Origin: Chitinophaga pinensis
Lineage (GTDB): Bacteria; Bacteroidota; Bacteroidia; UKL13-3
Reading direction: 5' to 3'
DNA length: 36,029 bases
Assembly (NCBI GenBank): GCA_945898275.1
Contig: CAMDHZ010000028.1
Location: 1-36,029 of the forward strand
Below are positions 32,815 through 36,029 of the stretch, piece by piece (within the stretch, counting starts at the first letter, position 1; each line of letters starts with the position of its first letter). A program made the translations under genes and the position numbers. Under the pieces are notes generated by a model. That model saw only the letters and a program-made list of their open reading frames with translations. It was not told where the DNA came from and did not search any database.

Positions 32815-34602
32815 ATGAGCATAAATACCCAATCTTTACAACCCGTTATTAACTTCCTTTGGACAGTTGCGGATGATGTTTTGGTAAATACCTACCAAAA
32901 AGGAAAATACAAAGATGTTATCCTGCCAATGGTAGTTATTCGAAGACTGGACTTGCTTTTAGAACCAACGAAAGAACAGGTTTTAAAGACTTTCAACGAA
33001 TATAAAACCAAACTCCAAAACTTGGACAGCTTGCTGACTAACAATAAACACGGTTCGGGCTTAGCATTTTATAATACTTCAAAGTTTACTTTAAAAAAAT
33101 TGCTTGACGACCCGAAAAACCTAAGAAGCAATTTTGAAAACTATTTGAACGGTTTTTCGGAAAATGTGCAGGATATCATCAAACAATTCAAATTCAGAAA
33201 TGAAATTGAAACCTTGGACGAAGCAGAAATTCTGTTTTCACTCATTGAAAAGTTCTGTTCACCGAAAGTGGAATTGCATCCCGACAAGTTGCCACCGTTG
33301 GCAATGGGCTATGTGTATGAAGATTTGGTAAGAAGATTTAACGAAGAAAACAATGAAGAAGCAGGAGAACACTTTACGCCAAGGGAAATCATTGATTTAA
33401 TGACGCACCTTGTTTTTCTTCCTGTGAAAGACAAAATTAAGCAAGGAACTTATTTGATTTACGACCCTTGTGTGGGTAGCGGTGGAATGCTCACGATTGC
33501 CAAAAACTTTTTGCTCAATCCCGATGGTTTGATTAAAAGTAATGCCACCGTTCATCTATACGGACAGGAGAGCACGCCTTTCATTTATGCTACTTGCAAA
33601 AGTGATATGCTGATAAAAGGCGAAGATCCTGACAAAATCGCTTATGGCAGCACATTAAGTGCTTATGGATTTGATAAAGATTTGAAGTTTGACTTCATGC
33701 TTACCAATCCGCCTTATGGTAAAACTTGGGCTCCTGATAAGAAAGCTTTAGGAGTTGGACCAAAAGGAGCTATCACCGATAAACGCTTTATGCTGAAAGG
33801 TAGCTACAAAGAAGAAGCCGTTACCAGCCGTGTAAATGACGGACAGTTGATGTTTGTATTACACATGCTTAGTAAAATGAAAGATACCGAACTAGGAAGT
33901 CGAATTGCTTCGGTGCATAATGGTTCGGCTTTGTTTACAGGTGATGCAGGGCAAGGTGAAAGCGAAATTCGAAAACATATTATTGAAAACGATTTACTTG
34001 AAGCCATTGTAGCATTGCCTAATGATATGTTTTATAACACAGGCATCCCGACTTACATTTTCCTTTTCACCAACCGAAAAGCGATAAACCGAAAAGGCAA
34101 AGTACAAATGATAAATACAATTTCCGAAAACTTTTATAACAGAATGCGAAAGTCATTAGGTAAAAAAAGAGTGGAGTTTTTACCCGAACACATTGATTCA
34201 ATTGAAAAAACCTTTCTGAATTTTGAAGAAAACGAATACAGCAAAATATTTGACAATGACGATTTCGGTTATGCTCAAATAACCGTAAACAGACCTTTGA
34301 AAGACGAGAAAGGCAAAATTGTAACCGACAGCAAAGGCAAACCTAAGCCTGATCCACAACTAAAAGACACCGAAAACATTCCATTGAAAGAAGATATTCA
34401 GGATTTTTTTGAACGTGAAGTTTTGCCTTTTGCTTCTGATGCTTGGTGGGATAAGAAAGATACCAAAATTGGCTATGAAATAAACTTTGCCAAATACTTC
34501 TACAAACACCAACCGCCAAGAGCTTTGATGGAAATTGCCAAAGATATTTTTGCCATAGAGCAGGAAACAGACGGTTTACTAAAAGAGATTATTGAAGTAT
34601 GA
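32815..34602 (+). CDS. hsdM: Type I restriction-modification methyltransferase subunit
   Basis: HsdM methylates adenine at the recognition site set by HsdS. It has 595 aa. The HsdM N-terminal helical domain covers about 8-150 (LQPVINFLWTVADDVLVNTY, then VVIRRLDLLLEP). The catalytic domain begins at AGEHFTPREIIDLM (183-196). The S-adenosylmethionine motif DPCVGSGGML lies at 217-226 and the catalytic NPPY at 298-301, typical of N6-adenine enzymes. The codon and base make-up looks less AT-rich than the genes just upstream, suggesting separate acquisition of the RM cassette. It overlaps hsdS by 4 bases (ATGA). Unusually, no hsdR lies upstream. Confidence 0.95.
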   Translation: MSINTQSLQPVINFLWTVADDVLVNTYQKGKYKDVILPMVVIRRLDLLLEPTKEQVLKTFNEYKTKLQNLDSLLTNNKHGSGLAFYNTSKFTLKKLLDDPKNLRSNFENYLNGFSENVQDIIKQFKFRNEIETLDEAEILFSLIEKFCSPKVELHPDKLPPLAMGYVYEDLVRRFNEENNEEAGEHFTPREIIDLMTHLVFLPVKDKIKQGTYLIYDPCVGSGGMLTIAKNFLLNPDGLIKSNATVHLYGQESTPFIYATCKSDMLIKGEDPDKIAYGSTLSAYGFDKDLKFDFMLTNPPYGKTWAPDKKALGVGPKGAITDKRFMLKGSYKEEAVTSRVNDGQLMFVLHMLSKMKDTELGSRIASVHNGSALFTGDAGQGESEIRKHIIENDLLEAIVALPNDMFYNTGIPTYIFLFTNRKAINRKGKVQMINTISENFYNRMRKSLGKKRVEFLPEHIDSIEKTFLNFEENEYSKIFDNDDFGYAQITVNRPLKDEKGKIVTDSKGKPKPDPQLKDTENIPLKEDIQDFFEREVLPFASDAWWDKKDTKIGYEINFAKYFYKHQPPRALMEIAKDIFAIEQETDGLLKEIIEV

Positions 34603-35825
34603 TAGCAACAGCACTTTCATATAAAGGAACTGGATTTAATTGGATGCCTGTCATTCCTGAGAATTGGGAAACAAGAAGAGCTAAAGCTATATTTCAGGAA
34701 CGTTCAATAAAGGGGTTTCCTAATGAACCGCTTTTAGCGGCTTCACAAAAACAAGGTGTTGTTTTAAAAGAACTGCTTGAGCAACGAAGCATGGAGGCTG
34801 TTCAAAATTTTGAAAGTTTCAAACTTGTTGAGAAAGATGATTTTGTGATTAGCCTTCGTTCATTTGAAGGCGGGATTGAATTAGCGTATTACAGAGGTAT
34901 TATTAGTCCAGTCTATTCGATATTTTATTTCAGAGAAAATAAACATAACCGAGACTTCTTTAAATATCTGTTCAAGTCTAGGATGTTCATTCAAGAGTTG
35001 AATGTTTACAAGAAAGGAATTAGAGATGGGCAATCGATAAGTTATAGCGAGTTTGCAAATATTTATCTTCCAGTACCCGCCAAAGAGGAGCAAGACGGAA
35101 TTGTGCAATACATCAAAGCACAGGAAGAAAAGATAAACTTGTTTATACAAAAGAAGCTAAGGTTTATTGAGTTGTTGAAGGAGCAGAGGCAGAGTGTTAT
35201 CAATGATAAACTTCAATTAAACGCAAAAAAAATGCGATTGAAGTTTTGTGTTTCTAAGGTCGGAAGTGGTGTAACTCCAAGAGGAGGAGCAGAAGTCTAT
35301 CAAGATGAAGGGATAATATTTTTAAGAAGTCAGAATGTTCACAATGATGGATTAAGGCTTGATAATGTATCATACATATCTGAAGAAATAAACTCTGAAA
35401 TGAAAGGCTCAGAAGTTCATTTCAATGATGTATTGATAAATGTTACAGGTGCTTCAATTGGCAGATGCTTTGTTTTCAATATAGATGCACCTGCAAACGT
35501 TAATCAACATGTTTGCATATTGCGACCAATTCAAGAAACTATCAGTTCTGAATTTTTAATGCTTCAACTCCAATCTGAAAAAATTCAAACCATTATCAAC
35601 ATGGTTGAAGGAGCATCTCGTGAAGGATTGACAAATAAGGATATTAAAAACTTTCCATTGTTTGTACCACCACTTGAAGAACAAAAACAAATCGTATCAC
35701 ACATAAAAACAGAAACCGCCACCATAGACGCAGCCATATCCAAAGCCAAACGGGAAATTGAACTTATTCGGGAATACAAAGAGGCCATGATTGCAGAAGC
35801 GGTGATGGGGAAAAGAAGAATTTAA
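34599..35825 (+). CDS. hsdS: Type I restriction-modification specificity subunit
   Basis: HsdS chooses the DNA target of the type I complex. It has 408 aa with the classic two-half design. TRD1 covers about 1-160. A central coiled-coil conserved region covers about 161-205 (AKEEQDGIVQYIKAQEEKIN, then LLKEQRQSVINDKL). TRD2 covers about 212-355 (SKVGSGVTPRGGAEVYQDEG, LINVTGASIGRCFVF). A distal conserved region covers about 356-408 (PPLEEQKQIVSHIKTETATI, EAVMGKRRI). Both TRDs appear complete, so a bipartite target is expected. The start codon overlaps the hsdM stop (ATGA), giving translational coupling. Confidence 0.94.
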   Translation: MIATALSYKGTGFNWMPVIPENWETRRAKAIFQERSIKGFPNEPLLAASQKQGVVLKELLEQRSMEAVQNFESFKLVEKDDFVISLRSFEGGIELAYYRGIISPVYSIFYFRENKHNRDFFKYLFKSRMFIQELNVYKKGIRDGQSISYSEFANIYLPVPAKEEQDGIVQYIKAQEEKINLFIQKKLRFIELLKEQRQSVINDKLQLNAKKMRLKFCVSKVGSGVTPRGGAEVYQDEGIIFLRSQNVHNDGLRLDNVSYISEEINSEMKGSEVHFNDVLINVTGASIGRCFVFNIDAPANVNQHVCILRPIQETISSEFLMLQLQSEKIQTIINMVEGASREGLTNKDIKNFPLFVPPLEEQKQIVSHIKTETATIDAAISKAKREIELIREYKEAMIAEAVMGKRRI

Positions 35826-35836
35826 CTTTTTTGATT

Positions 35837-36029
35837 ATGGGAATAACTAGTTTAATAAGCAACATTGGTTCACAAATCTGGGCGATTACAGAAGTAATTC
35901 CAGCAATTGCATCATACCGTTTGGAAAAGAAAAAAGTTGAGAATGCAGCAGTTGCCTCAATGAGAAAAGCACTAAATAGAACTAGAATCTTTTTACGTGA
36001 TCCTGATTTCTCAAATACAGAAAAACTAA
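35837..36029 (+). CDS. Unknown gene after hsdS (3' partial)
   Basis: The frame opens with ATG 11 bases after the hsdS stop and runs 64 codons to the window edge without a stop. The visible part starts MGITSLISNIGSQIWAITEV, then has VIPAIASYRLEKKKVENAAV and an Arg-rich stretch with RDPDFSNTEKL. A possible weak hydrophobic segment lies at about 14-26, followed by basic residues. This is not the start of HsdR that I would expect. It may be an accessory or defence gene inserted within the RM operon; I recognise no family. Confidence 0.6.
   Translation, partial: MGITSLISNIGSQIWAITEVIPAIASYRLEKKKVENAAVASMRKALNRTRIFLRDPDFSNTEKL

Noticed and set aside
34599-35825. Invertible or phase-variable hsdS
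   Set aside because: The central and distal conserved regions resemble each other at protein level, but I see no long inverted DNA repeat, no second hsdS fragment and no recombinase beside it in the window.
27187-36029. CRISPR array or cas genes within the island
   Set aside because: The repeat clusters seen are 7-16 bp long, irregularly spaced and lack spacers of uniform length; no Cas-like protein is encoded.

Overview
The window is a piece of a Bacteroidota chromosome followed by the left part of a mobile island. The assignment rests on several lineage traits. The exbB-exbD-exbD-tonB cluster carries the WVDLVFTGRNQKYGAYELRK TonB start typical of the phylum. The Bacteroidota-type omega subunit (rpoZ) sits between bamD and coaBC. 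A DUF4835/PorD gene and a PorE-like gene lie side by side. Several genes have Bacteroidota promoters of the form TTG/TTTG, 19-21 nt, TAnnTTTG. I cannot resolve the family or genus. The DNA is AT-rich.

Core region (1 to about 27.2 kb). It opens with the 3' part of nuoN (complex I). Next is an energy-transduction operon (exbB, two exbD, tonB) closed by a clear terminator. A second unit follows: a small membrane protein, a PstS-like lipoprotein and a TPR protein. An NlpC/P60 hydrolase faces it. Then comes a bamD-(small membrane protein)-rpoZ-coaBC-porD operon for outer-membrane assembly, transcription, CoA synthesis and a type IX secretion accessory protein. It meets head-on a PorE-like gene (TPR, beta-propeller, CRD, OmpA), followed by sixA. 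After these are a glycosyltransferase, tsaD (tRNA t6A), divergent tamB, a 2OG-Fe(II) oxygenase, a DUF2079 membrane protein, an N-acetylglucosamine-kinase-like ATPase, a methionine-type aminotransferase, a two-CBS protein and accA.

Island (about 27.1 kb to the end). A tRNA-Asp(GUC) gene with a strong promoter is followed by a terminator, a cluster of short repeats and a tyrosine integrase, the usual layout of an element inserted at a tRNA 3' end. Cargo runs rightward: a 337-aa protein of unknown function, an excisionase-type HTH protein, a small unknown protein, a RepA-like RecA-fold ATPase, a palindromic iteron-like cluster, a small Cys-rich protein, a second repeat cluster, a HhH-GPD-like protein, type I methyltransferase hsdM, specificity subunit hsdS and the start of an unknown gene. 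No hsdR and no right-hand att site are in the window.

The most striking non-genic signal is the near-palindrome GGTTTGAACC. It occurs exactly eight times between 2.2 and 28.0 kb, in one intergenic gap and in all three codon phases of unrelated genes. It looks like a highly iterated chromosomal word comparable in kind to cyanobacterial HIP1.
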